Positions 6,679 through 14,771 of a stretch of DNA of 29,757 nucleotides are shown here, piece by piece. The notes under the pieces were generated by a model, which was not told the DNA's origin, did no database searches, and worked only from the letters and a program-made list of their open reading frames with translations. The position numbers were made by a program, and so were the translations under genes. This DNA comes from a virus: positions 1-29,757 of IMG/VR virus record IMGVR_UViG_3300031711_000021. One strand, written 5' to 3'. How positions within the stretch are numbered: the first letter of the stretch is position 1; each line of letters opens with the position of its first letter.

Positions 6679-7092
6679 TTAGTCGTGTGGATCGGCAATA
6701 ATGAATGCGTGGTCAATTGCGGCATAACCTTTCAAACACCGCACGAGTACGCGAATGGAATTCAGACCATTTATTCCCAGGCCGTCCATTAGACTGCTGA
6801 CCATGCTGCTTCCAGCACCGGCCGCAGGCGGGCCAAAACCGTAAACGACGCCATAACCAGCATTGCTGGCCGCGCCGGAAATTCCGCTTTGAATAGTGCC
6901 GCCGACGTCGACCCCAGGTCGGTAATTGTCGGCAACGTCGTGGCAGGCTGCTTCGTCCTTCTTTTTCTGTTCTTCGTCAAACACCTTGGCGTAGACCGGC
7001 TTATACTCTTTCGAATTTGGAAACAGCAGCGCCATGGCACCACAGCCGGAAAGAAACGGAAGAAGCAACACAAAAGCTATGACCTGTTTCAT
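6679..7092 (-). CDS. Phage lipoprotein with Gly-rich segment, 137 aa
   Basis: The N-terminus MKQVIAFVLLLPFLSGC is a lipoprotein signal peptide with lipobox FLSGC; the lipidated cysteine is at about residue 17. The mature chain has a charged helical part (KVFDEEQKKKDEAACHDVADN), then a Gly/Ala/Ser-rich region (about residues 62-100) that resembles a glycine-zipper-like membrane-active segment, then a folded end with two further cysteines. The ATG at 7092 is preceded by GGGGGAAG. It sits 12 bases upstream of the putative holin gene. It could be a spanin-like or superinfection-related lipoprotein; function is unknown. Confidence 0.75.
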   Translation of the reverse strand: MKQVIAFVLLLPFLSGCGAMALLFPNSKEYKPVYAKVFDEEQKKKDEAACHDVADNYRPGVDVGGTIQSGISGAASNAGYGVVYGFGPPAAGAGSSMVSSLMDGLGINGLNSIRVLVRCLKGYAAIDHAFIIADPHD

Positions 7093-7119
7093 GTCGCTTC
7101 CCCCAATTTCCTTTTGCCG

Positions 7120-7419
7120 TTACGGCGTGGTCTTGACGGCGACGGCGTTACCGACCGCTGCCAAGATCGAAGACGAACCGGCCTGAATGCCAGCCGCTTC
7201 CGCCTGCGTTGCCGTGTCGGACACGACCTTGGCCAAAACGTGACCCGTGTCCTTGCCGCCTGCGGCAAGTGCTGCCACTTCTTCCGTAGCAAGCCTTGCG
7301 ACCGCCTGCGTGGCAATTGGTGCCAGCGCCTTGGCTTCGGTGGCGACAAAGCTTTTGAAGAACGGCAGCACGTCCGCCGAATACCAATCTTCAAGCGACT
7401 GAATGAATGCAAGTGTCAT
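7120..7419 (-). CDS. Hypothetical Ala-rich protein, 99 aa
   Basis: The start at 7419 (MTLAFIQSLEDWY) is chosen because GGAG lies 7 bases upstream; the frame opens earlier but without a good site. An aromatic N-terminus (WYSADVLPFFKSF) precedes a long Ala-rich helical region and a Gly/Ser/Ala-rich C-terminus. There is no clear transmembrane segment or signal. It lies in the lysis region between the muramidase and the lipoprotein genes. I recall similar small proteins in alphaproteobacterial phages only as hypotheticals. Function unknown. Confidence 0.75.
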   Translation of the reverse strand: MTLAFIQSLEDWYSADVLPFFKSFVATEAKALAPIATQAVARLATEEVAALAAGGKDTGHVLAKVVSDTATQAEAAGIQAGSSSILAAVGNAVAVKTTP

Positions 7420-7554
7420 AATGTAACTCCGTGGTTGAATGGTGAACGAAAACCGCCACACCGGTAGGCCACAGGCCAACAACTTCCCTACGACCCCACG
7501 AAAAGCTTTCGGGTTGTCATCGACCTGTGACCCACCGCTATGGCGGGTAGGCTA

Positions 7555-8157
7555 TTAAACCGGGTGCGGTGCGTCGGGCGCATCTTCGCTGGCGACCAAC
7601 GGTTCCTGAACCGACTTCGGAATGACGCCCAGGGCGTTCTTCAAATAGGTGGCTTCCTGCTGACGGCGCGTCGGGTAGCGGTCCCCGAAGTTTTCCAACA
7701 CCGACACCATGCCCAGCCAAGACCCATGAACGGCCGTGGCCCAGAATTGCGGGCAGCGCACCCAGGGTTCCCCATACTGAAATGTCACGCTGGCCAAGAC
7801 AGTCTGAACGGCGTCAGGCAGGCTTTCGAACGGCTTGCCGGTGGCGCGCTGGTAGGCCGCCCGCAGCGGCGCTATTTCGGACCCTTCCGCCATGACGTCC
7901 AAGGCGTCGACGTCAGCCCCAGACAGCGTCAGGGGCTTGGTCTTTAGCGCCTGCTGTGCTGCCTTCCCCTTCAGGCCCAGGTAGGGCTTCAGGGCCGCTG
8001 CAAGGTCTGCCGGAAGCTGTTCTAAGTGGGCTAAGGTAAGCTGCCCCAGGTCCACGCCGGTTCCCACCGTGACGCCGCTTTTGCTGCCAATGGGGTCCGG
8101 TACGTAACCGTACATGATTGTGCTTTCCAGCTTGGCAATTAATTTCCAGTCGATCAT
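7555..8157 (-). CDS. Endolysin, pesticin-type muramidase
   Basis: The product, 200 aa, probably cuts the glycan strands of peptidoglycan. It shows the start of the pesticin C-terminal/T4-lysozyme-like fold: LIAKLES with likely catalytic E11, then GYVPDP, then SGVTVGTGVDLGQ (27-39), where T33 and D36 are candidates for the remaining active-site residues. RRQQEATYLKNAL near residue 165 matches the closing helix of this family. No signal peptide or SAR anchor is seen, so release presumably needs a holin, and a candidate lies downstream. The last 30 residues are Pro/Ala-rich. The start follows a weak GGTGA site 4 bases after the preceding stop. Confidence 0.88.
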   Translation of the reverse strand: MIDWKLIAKLESTIMYGYVPDPIGSKSGVTVGTGVDLGQLTLAHLEQLPADLAAALKPYLGLKGKAAQQALKTKPLTLSGADVDALDVMAEGSEIAPLRAAYQRATGKPFESLPDAVQTVLASVTFQYGEPWVRCPQFWATAVHGSWLGMVSVLENFGDRYPTRRQQEATYLKNALGVIPKSVQEPLVASEDAPDAPHPV

Positions 8158-8161
8158 TTTG

Positions 8162-8710
8162 TCACCATGTAATTGCGTTGACGGTTGCGTTGTCGGCGGC
8201 GGCCATGACCGACGCCTTTAGGCTGACAAGGTGGGCGCGTGCGGTGTCGGCCATGGTCCCGAAGTCCTGGTAGACAGTCAGGCCCTGGACGGCGGTGTGT
8301 GTCACCAAGGTCCACGGGTTATCGGAAATATTGGTTGCGCACATTAAGTCGCCACCAATAACCGCCACCCGTGCCATGTTAGTCTGGTCGGTATCGTTGC
8401 TGCCGTAATGTTTCACCGAACCCAATGCGCTGGACGTGAAGCCGCCAATTATTGCCGCGTCACATGCCGCTTGCAGTTCAGTAATTTTTGTCGTCTGGGC
8501 TTCCACCAGCGGCACGACCCGCGTCACGAAAGTCTGCGTGCCTGGGTCGTACTGATGCGTCATGTTGTTCAAGCCAACAGGCGCGTCGTCTGGAATTAGA
8601 ACTATTGACCCACCGGGTGGGACAGGCTGTTCGGCCGCTTGGTCGGCATTTCTGACCATGACAACCCAGGCAACGGTTACGCCGTCCGCTTTTAGAACTG
8701 CATACCTCAT
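8162..8710 (-). CDS. DUF4376 domain protein, tail-tip associated
   Basis: The ATG at 8710 (MRYAVLKAD) overlaps the tip protein stop as ATGA, so the longer open frame upstream is discarded. The 182-aa product has an N-terminal part with VPPGG. Its C-terminal DUF4376-like domain covers about residues 75-182: KITELQAACDAAI, GGFTSSALGSVKHY and SNDTDQTNMA are the usual landmarks. Such proteins lie next to tail fibre or tip genes in many phages and are thought to be fibre-associated or fibre-assembly proteins. Coupling to the tip gene supports that here. Confidence 0.85.
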   Translation of the reverse strand: MRYAVLKADGVTVAWVVMVRNADQAAEQPVPPGGSIVLIPDDAPVGLNNMTHQYDPGTQTFVTRVVPLVEAQTTKITELQAACDAAIIGGFTSSALGSVKHYGSNDTDQTNMARVAVIGGDLMCATNISDNPWTLVTHTAVQGLTVYQDFGTMADTARAHLVSLKASVMAAADNATVNAITW

Positions 8711-11700
8711 CGTTTCAGTTCCTGTGCGTAGACCGTGGCCGTGCTGAAAATTCCCGCGCCGAAGCATTGCAGGTCATAGGTCTGCGTCACTCCGGGGGTG
8801 TACGAAACGTCCAGCCCCATAAGGCCGAAGGCAGACCCAGAACTAAGCGTGACGGCCTGGAAGACATAACCTGTGGTCAAATTCTGCAAAGCTATTGACG
8901 CGCTGCCGCCGACTATTTGCCCACCGCCGAAGACCACCACCTGACCTGGGTAAGTCGCGTCAGGCGTCAAGCCAACACTGATGTTATTTCCACTTATGAC
9001 ATTGGCAGCGGCACCGTTGGAAACCGTATTCGCAGTCAGGTGACCGGTTACGATAATGTTGGTGACAATAATTGCGCTGGCGTTAATGGCACCGGACGCA
9101 ATGGTGCCAGCCGTAATAGCATTAGCCGTCATTCTATTGGCGGTAATTGTACCGTCTACAAGAAGTTCAGCAGACGATGCTTTGCGAACAGTTACGTGGG
9201 TATAGAAGAAATTACCATATGAACTGAACGCACCAATATTCATCCATATTTGACCCCACCGCGTTCCACCTGGGGACTGACACTGTCCGGTATACTGCGT
9301 CGGCGTGGTTAAACCAGTGGCTATTATAGCAGCTTGTTGGAAACTAATTGTTGACAAGCTTGCGTCAAGAAAACGCATTCCAATGGATACATTATAAGCT
9401 GTCTGGTTGGAACAGAAGGCAGAAACGTAATAGCTTTCCTGCGTCGAACAGGGAAATAGTTGACCAAAGAAAACATCACGAGTAAATTGTTGTCCCAAGT
9501 AACGGTTAGGCCACCCATTCGCAACGAATGACGCACCGTCGTCATAAGCATTAAAACCACTACCGCCTGACGCCGCCCACCCGTCACCACTCATAACACC
9601 GTTGCCGTCAACGAAGTCAGGGTTGGTACAAATATTAGTGGTGTCGGCAATGGCTATTTTCGAACCAATGACCGAATAGCTGGTAAGGTCAGCCCCGTTA
9701 ACTGAACGTATCCATGGACCGCTTGGCTGCTGCCACCGGTACAAATTATTGTCAGTGGTTAAGAAGCAAACATTGCTTACCGCATTCGAGGCCGGAAGCG
9801 ACGTAACAACTTGAACAGTGTCTAAACTTGCAGCCAACAGAATTGCAGGAACCGCAGCCGGGTCAATTTTCGCGGCTGTAATTTGTGCGTTGCCGACGTC
9901 GGCAGTTACGACTTGTGCAGCCGTGCCGTTAATACCAGCGCCACCAGTCGACGGGTAATAATTGCTGGTGTTTCCGGCAATGTCGAAGTGGCGTATCCAA
10001 TACCAATACTGCGTTCCCGCCACGACATTCTGGTCTATGTACATAGACGAATAGCTTGCGGTGTTATCAATATGGGTCGCCCCGCCGAAGCTGGACGTGG
10101 TCGAACGCCAAATTTCCGTTCCAGCTATGCCAATGTCCGGTGCGTCGTCCCAGTTCAGGTATAGCGCCTTTAGCTGCGGCGCGACGGTCAGGCCTGTGGG
10201 TGCGTAGAAAGTCGGCGGGCCGCCAATGACATGGGTGTACGGCGTGACTGTGGAAATATCTTGGTAGCCACCGCCAAAAATATTGAAGGACACCAGCTTG
10301 ACGTAAATGGTTTGCCCAACGTCTGCCTTGGTGTAAGGCATGACAAAAACATTTTGGTCCAGGCGCACGAACAGCGACCCAATGGCATGGGACGAAATAG
10401 TGCTGCCCCACAGACCACGCCGCAGCAGACCGGCCGTTACGCCGTGCTTGCCAAGGTCGTAATTATAGGTCGACGTCAGCGTTGCCTGTTCATAGCTGAT
10501 GTATTCACCGTCGACAAAGCACAACGTAACCCCGTTGTTGGCGTCGGCAAGCGTGCCGCCTTCCAACACTCCGAAAGCCTGCGACAGGTTCACTGACAAA
10601 GTGTGCGTGGTGTCCGGGTCACTTCCTGACGCCAACACAGCGGTAAGCTGTCCCATGCGGCTTGCGCTGGTCAGCGTACCACGCTTGAAGTAAGACGTGC
10701 CGTCCGTCGACAGGTAAACATCGCAACCGCCCCAATTAAGGTTGCCGGTATTCGAATGTGTCGCCAGCCATGTTTCCAAACCAATAACGTCGGAAAGCTG
10801 AACCGGCACGTCGAACATGGCGGGCGCGGCTGCGTCACCAGGGTCAACGTCGAAGTCCTGAATGTAGCCGTCCGACTGATCAATATTGTAAGTCGGCGGC
10901 GCACCAATGGTGCCGGGGAATTCTTCTGCCGAAACGACAATGCTACCGTCGTCGTTTTCAACGAGGTCATAACAGCGAACGCCCTGGACGGTAATGCCGC
11001 TGAAGTCAGGGTCATTGACCGTGACCAAGTCCATGGGGTCCAACAACGCATAACGCTGGTCTAGCTGGAAGCAGTATATGTTTTGGATATACTGGTCCTG
11101 AAGCTGGAAGTTCGCGGACGTCGTGCAGGCCTGGGTGTCGGCAAATAGGTGCAATGACTTAGAAGCGGCGGCGCGACGACCGAACCGGTTTATAAGACCC
11201 ATGTCCGTGGCCTGAGCCACGAACGGTGCATACTGGTTGGCGCGGTCAAGACATTCAATTTTAACGTCGTTTATTTGATCGCTTTTGCGACCACGTACGA
11301 CTTGAATTGGGTCATCGGTTCCATTTCCGCCACCAATGCTTCCCGTCCCCATGCGCGGCGAAGCAGCGGGCGAACCACTGTTCGGCATAAAGTCGTCGTC
11401 GGTAAGATTGAATAGCGGCGTCGTGTTCGGCGTGAAGGTATACCCGTTGGCGGTAATGGCCGTAGTGCCACGGGGGATCATTTGCAAAACGCCAGACGAC
11501 CAGACAGCTTCAGAATATGTTGCCGTAGCAATATCGTCTATGCAGCTAGACAAAGCACTTTGCGAACTATAGGCGGGTGAAATCCACAAACCTGCCGCCA
11601 GACAGAAGTTCTGGTAATTGGTCATGGCGCTGGTGGCCACATAGCGAATATGCAGCGTGTGCCCAGTCTGCGCCGAATTGAATGTGTAAACACCAGCCGA

Positions 11701-12483
11701 CGTAAAGCTGTATTGCCCAGCCGCAGGCGAACTGCCAACGCAGGTCAGTAGCGTTCCAGACGTGACGTCCAGAACCGACAAATTATATTGGAACGTCGAA
11801 GCGTTCGTGACCGTTATCGAAGTTGCACCAACGTGGCTTTCGTCCAGGTTGAAGACTTGCCCGACCCGCGAACCTGGGAAGCCACCGCCATACTGGGCGT
11901 TGGAAAGCATGTCAGGAACAACTTGCGACGGGTCAGCGTCACCACCACTGCGACAGCCACCGCCGCCGTATGTGCCGGGCGCGGTGCCTTGCAGAAAGGC
12001 TTCGACTTCCCAATTCATGGCGGGCAGGTTGGCGCTGCTACCAAGGTCGACATTTTCGCCAGCCATGTAGGCGAAACCGCTATACCCAATAGAATGGGTA
12101 GCGCCCGCCCATGGCGACTGTGCGACTGCCCCGCTTACGAAATCGTAACTGCCGACGCTTGCCTGCTGTGTCTGTGACAGCCACGAACTGAAAACGCTGG
12201 TTATAGGGCCTTCGCAAAGAAGCCCAAGCACATTTGCAAAATAAGAGGTGGTGCTGCTTTTCGAACCCTTACCACCGCCACCGCCAAGAACGCCGCCTTT
12301 GCCACCAGACGACTGCGGGGTGCTGACTTGCTTGAAGCCGAAATAGTCCAGCAGGTTCCAGCCAATGCGCGTAGTGCCGTAAACAACCGGGACGCACAAG
12401 CCGTAAGCACTGGATTGCAATTGCATCCCAGTATAGCTGGGTGTCGCCGCCGCATTGCTTTTTGGGGCACTAAATAACGCCAC
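8707..12483 (-). CDS. Tail tip / host-specificity protein (gpJ-like)
   Basis: This 1258-aa protein starts with GTG at 12483 (AAGGA upstream). Its N-terminus (QLQSSAYGLCVPVVYGTTRIGWN) matches the entry segment of central tip proteins. Next come a Gly/Lys/Ser linker, a beta-domain at about 211-290 that is also found in the tail tube and connector proteins, and hub-like domains to about residue 650. A fibronectin-type region follows around 760-850 (YAPTGLTVAPQLKALYLNWDD). A lectin-like module with CTNPDFVDGNG lies near 960. The C-terminus has a helical ELLVDGTITANRMTANAITAG stretch and a beta-rich end. It probably forms the tail tip and binds the host. The codons for the C-terminal third are clearly more AT-rich than the rest. 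Confidence 0.9.
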   Translation of the reverse strand: MALFSAPKSNAAATPSYTGMQLQSSAYGLCVPVVYGTTRIGWNLLDYFGFKQVSTPQSSGGKGGVLGGGGGKGSKSSTTSYFANVLGLLCEGPITSVFSSWLSQTQQASVGSYDFVSGAVAQSPWAGATHSIGYSGFAYMAGENVDLGSSANLPAMNWEVEAFLQGTAPGTYGGGGCRSGGDADPSQVVPDMLSNAQYGGGFPGSRVGQVFNLDESHVGATSITVTNASTFQYNLSVLDVTSGTLLTCVGSSPAAGQYSFTSAGVYTFNSAQTGHTLHIRYVATSAMTNYQNFCLAAGLWISPAYSSQSALSSCIDDIATATYSEAVWSSGVLQMIPRGTTAITANGYTFTPNTTPLFNLTDDDFMPNSGSPAASPRMGTGSIGGGNGTDDPIQVVRGRKSDQINDVKIECLDRANQYAPFVAQATDMGLINRFGRRAAASKSLHLFADTQACTTSANFQLQDQYIQNIYCFQLDQRYALLDPMDLVTVNDPDFSGITVQGVRCYDLVENDDGSIVVSAEEFPGTIGAPPTYNIDQSDGYIQDFDVDPGDAAAPAMFDVPVQLSDVIGLETWLATHSNTGNLNWGGCDVYLSTDGTSYFKRGTLTSASRMGQLTAVLASGSDPDTTHTLSVNLSQAFGVLEGGTLADANNGVTLCFVDGEYISYEQATLTSTYNYDLGKHGVTAGLLRRGLWGSTISSHAIGSLFVRLDQNVFVMPYTKADVGQTIYVKLVSFNIFGGGYQDISTVTPYTHVIGGPPTFYAPTGLTVAPQLKALYLNWDDAPDIGIAGTEIWRSTTSSFGGATHIDNTASYSSMYIDQNVVAGTQYWYWIRHFDIAGNTSNYYPSTGGAGINGTAAQVVTADVGNAQITAAKIDPAAVPAILLAASLDTVQVVTSLPASNAVSNVCFLTTDNNLYRWQQPSGPWIRSVNGADLTSYSVIGSKIAIADTTNICTNPDFVDGNGVMSGDGWAASGGSGFNAYDDGASFVANGWPNRYLGQQFTRDVFFGQLFPCSTQESYYVSAFCSNQTAYNVSIGMRFLDASLSTISFQQAAIIATGLTTPTQYTGQCQSPGGTRWGQIWMNIGAFSSYGNFFYTHVTVRKASSAELLVDGTITANRMTANAITAGTIASGAINASAIIVTNIIVTGHLTANTVSNGAAANVISGNNISVGLTPDATYPGQVVVFGGGQIVGGSASIALQNLTTGYVFQAVTLSSGSAFGLMGLDVSYTPGVTQTYDLQCFGAGIFSTATVYAQELKR

Positions 12484-12982
12484 GGTTTGACCAGTCCTTC
12501 ACGGTGAAAAAGCGGCGCGGCCTTGGTTGACCACGCAACGCTTTAATTTCGACATATTTTTTCAAAACCGATTTCTGTTCCGCATTATCAGTCTTGACCG
12601 GCCGCATGCTGAATGCGTGAATTATTACGGGCCATTCAATGACGATGGCTGCATGCGAAAAAGACTTCCCAAATTTCCACAGCACAATGTCGGCTGGCTT
12701 CGGGTCTTCGAAAATTTCCTTGCAGAAATAAAGCATGCCGGGCGTGTCGCCTTTGCCAAGCAAATAGAATTCCGCGTCGTCGTGCATGAAGTAATCATGC
12801 GCGTAATGCGGAATAGGCAGCGGTGGTATGACACCGACACGTTCGTAAACCTGGGCTAAGAAAGTCAGGCAGTCGATGCCGCCGTGTTCACCCTTGACCA
12901 TGCCACGGGGGACATAAGGTGTGCCTTCCCACGATAGGGATTCCTGCACCACCTTGGCGCGCATTTCGTCAATGGTGACCAC
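12470..12982 (-). CDS. NlpC/P60 tail assembly peptidase
   Basis: The 170-aa product belongs to the NlpC/P60 cysteine peptidases found at the tail tips of siphoviruses and gene transfer agents, where they are thought to open peptidoglycan during DNA entry. GGIDCLTF places the catalytic Cys at C38. FSHAAIVIEWP gives His H110, and IIHAFS gives H122 as the likely third residue. W18-E19-G20-T21-P22-Y23 is the usual N-terminal motif. It overlaps the tip gene by 14 bases and starts right after the hub gene, the same order as in Rhodobacter gene transfer agent genes g13-g14-g15. Confidence 0.9.
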   Translation of the reverse strand: MVTIDEMRAKVVQESLSWEGTPYVPRGMVKGEHGGIDCLTFLAQVYERVGVIPPLPIPHYAHDYFMHDDAEFYLLGKGDTPGMLYFCKEIFEDPKPADIVLWKFGKSFSHAAIVIEWPVIIHAFSMRPVKTDNAEQKSVLKKYVEIKALRGQPRPRRFFTVKDWSNRGVI

Positions 12983-13882
12983 CTAGACCGCCAGCGTGGG
13001 CTGCGGCACATAGGGCATGCCCCGGAAGCGCGCGGTGTTCGAAAACTTAGGGCAGCCATTGCTGTCCGTAAACGACTTGTTGCAGCCGTAGGTAATATTG
13101 AACGTCACGCCAGCCACAGGCGCACTAGGAAGTGGTCCCTGCATGTTTATGACGGCCGTGGTGCCAGTCAGTGCCGCCCGCTGCACCCCGGCGCTGTAGC
13201 CGTTCAGAATGCCCGACGTGAAAGTAATTGTTCCCTGGTCCAGGAAGTGGTCGGTAATGGTCGCGCCCAGGACCGCCGTGAAGCCCCCCACGGTCGGCGC
13301 AGGGCTGGCGGACACCGTGCCGGTCGTCTGGTAGCTGGCCAAAGTAACGCCGCAGGCACCGTCGCCAAGGTTGTTGACGCAATAGACCTGAACAAGGTTC
13401 CGGGGGAATTGCTGGTTCAGCAGTTCCAGGTGGCTGTGTATATCAATGGACACCAGCGACCGGCTGGCGGAAATGTCGGCAATGCGACCGACGAAGAAGC
13501 GAACCGGGCCGCGTGTGGTGTCGCCGTAGGTCGGCATGAACAAGCGGTCCAGAATAACTTCGGCACCGTCCCAAATTCCCTGCTTGATCGTTTGCAGGAA
13601 CGGTGAACCCAGCACCGTTGAAGAACCAGGAATAACGTCGACGGTAAGCGTGTCCACGCTGGTGCCGGTCGACCAATGGCATTTGGCTTTATTGCTGCTG
13701 CGGTCCCAATAGGGTCCGACCAAGCCACCGGCAGAAAATATCTGCCCATTCATGGTCAGGTCTGCGTCACCGCTGCAATAACGCAGCACTGTGCCGCCGA
13801 CCAAGTTCACCGTCCAACAATCGGCCAAATAGAATTGGCGACTGGTCAGCAGCGTCAATATTTCTGGCGAACAAGGTTTCAT
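12983..13882 (-). CDS. Tail hub protein, DUF2163 / phage BR0599 family
   Basis: The 299-aa product has the DUF2163 N-terminus (about residues 15-160, with YLADCWTV, TVDVIPG and FFVGRIADI) and the BR0599 C-terminus, which closes with GCPKFSNTARFRGMPYVP. Proteins of this family form the trimeric hub at the tail end. Four cysteines stand out: C168 and C177 (spacing 9), then C267 and C277. Lambda gpL and the gene transfer agent hub, as I recall, bind a [4Fe-4S] cluster with a comparable set, so a cluster is likely here. The ATG follows GGAGG and AGGA. It overlaps the upstream gene by 4 bases. Confidence 0.9.
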   Translation of the reverse strand: MKPCSPEILTLLTSRQFYLADCWTVNLVGGTVLRYCSGDADLTMNGQIFSAGGLVGPYWDRSSNKAKCHWSTGTSVDTLTVDVIPGSSTVLGSPFLQTIKQGIWDGAEVILDRLFMPTYGDTTRGPVRFFVGRIADISASRSLVSIDIHSHLELLNQQFPRNLVQVYCVNNLGDGACGVTLASYQTTGTVSASPAPTVGGFTAVLGATITDHFLDQGTITFTSGILNGYSAGVQRAALTGTTAVINMQGPLPSAPVAGVTFNITYGCNKSFTDSNGCPKFSNTARFRGMPYVPQPTLAV

Positions 13883-14154
13883 GTTCCTGAAACCTCCAAT
13901 TTACCTTCCAGCGTGACGAACTGCATAATGCGTGGTTCGGTTATGGCGTCATTCCGCCCAATGCACGACAAAATGCAGCCGGGCGCGGGGTGGTGGAACG
14001 GCGCAGCGTCCAGTAGAAGTCCAAGTTTTTCGGACAACAATTGAACGGCAGTATTTCGATCCCAGGCAGCAACGCGCACGCTTGCAACCGGGCGCGGGTT
14101 TTCTGTGAACTGGAAAAGCCACACTTGCATGTGACGGGGAAGAACGTCGGTCAT
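13879..14154 (-). CDS. Hypothetical protein inserted between distal tail and hub genes, 91 aa
   Basis: The gene is bounded by ATGA overlaps on both sides, so it is translated as part of the tail tip operon. The product begins MTDVLPRHMQVWLFQFTENP and is predicted to be mixed alpha/beta. It includes VASVRVAAWDRNTAVQLLSEKLGL, which resembles a small adaptor-like helix, and an Asp/Arg-rich loop (IGRNDAITEPR). No family is recognised. The gene transfer agent tail module, which this region otherwise copies, has no gene at this place as far as I know. Confidence 0.75.
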   Translation of the reverse strand: MTDVLPRHMQVWLFQFTENPRPVASVRVAAWDRNTAVQLLSEKLGLLLDAAPFHHPAPGCILSCIGRNDAITEPRIMQFVTLEGKLEVSGT

Positions 14155-14771
14155 TTTATACTCGTGAATGACAGTTTTTTCAATTCGTAATAGTTCGACA
14201 TCATTTTATTGAAGTCCAACTGGTCGTCGTCAAACCGAACCGGCCAGTAGTAGCTAAAGTCGGCCGTGATGGCGTGACCCGCGACCGGCACATAGGTGAA
14301 CAGAATTTGCCCAGGGTTAGCGCTGCCCCAATTGCCTATGGTGTAGTCGGTGCCGACCGTCTTGGTGACACCATTGTCTTTGACAGCGGTGACAGAATTG
14401 GGCGCATAGATAACCGTATTGGCACCGCCGAAGGTTCGCACCAACTGGTAGTTCTGCGTCGAACCACCCACCGCCGTTGCAATAGCTTGACCTGCTACAA
14501 TGTTGTCGTCCGGGTCTGTGTACAGAAAGCTGTCAAAGCCACCCTTCAAGGTTTCGAAAAAACCCTCCAACTGGCTATATTCGGTATAGCTTGGCGCGGC
14601 AGACTGCCGCAGGAAATTGAAGTCCAACACCCATTGGTATCTTGGGTATGACCAGTTCGCTATGCGAACTTCTTTGCCGGACTTGTTCACCTGCTTCGTC
14701 GTGTTGAAAATGGAACTGCGCTTGGCAGGCCACGTCAAACCGGGAAGGCTTGGTAGGACTGAGCTACTCAT
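14151..14771 (-). CDS. Distal tail protein, DUF2460 family
   Basis: The 206-aa product shows the DUF2460 pattern: VLPSLPGLTWPAKRSSIFNT at the start, RYQWVLDFNFLR, LEGFFETLKGGFDSFLYTDPDD, and a C-terminal VRFDDDQLDF segment. This family includes the distal tail protein of the Rhodobacter gene transfer agent (g12). It forms the ring joining tail tube to hub. It starts by ATGA overlap with the tape measure stop and is coupled in the same way to the next gene. Length is normal for the family. Confidence 0.93.
   Translation of the reverse strand: MSSSVLPSLPGLTWPAKRSSIFNTTKQVNKSGKEVRIANWSYPRYQWVLDFNFLRQSAAPSYTEYSQLEGFFETLKGGFDSFLYTDPDDNIVAGQAIATAVGGSTQNYQLVRTFGGANTVIYAPNSVTAVKDNGVTKTVGTDYTIGNWGSANPGQILFTYVPVAGHAITADFSYYWPVRFDDDQLDFNKMMSNYYELKKLSFTSIK

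Noticed and set aside
7530-7552. Hairpin CCCACCGCTATGGCGGG after the muramidase gene
   Set aside because: Needs a G-U pair, has no T-tract on either strand, and does not fit a terminator or a known element.
8707-12483. Possible diversity-generating retroelement target in the tip protein C-terminus
   Set aside because: No reverse transcriptase gene or second template copy was seen in the window.
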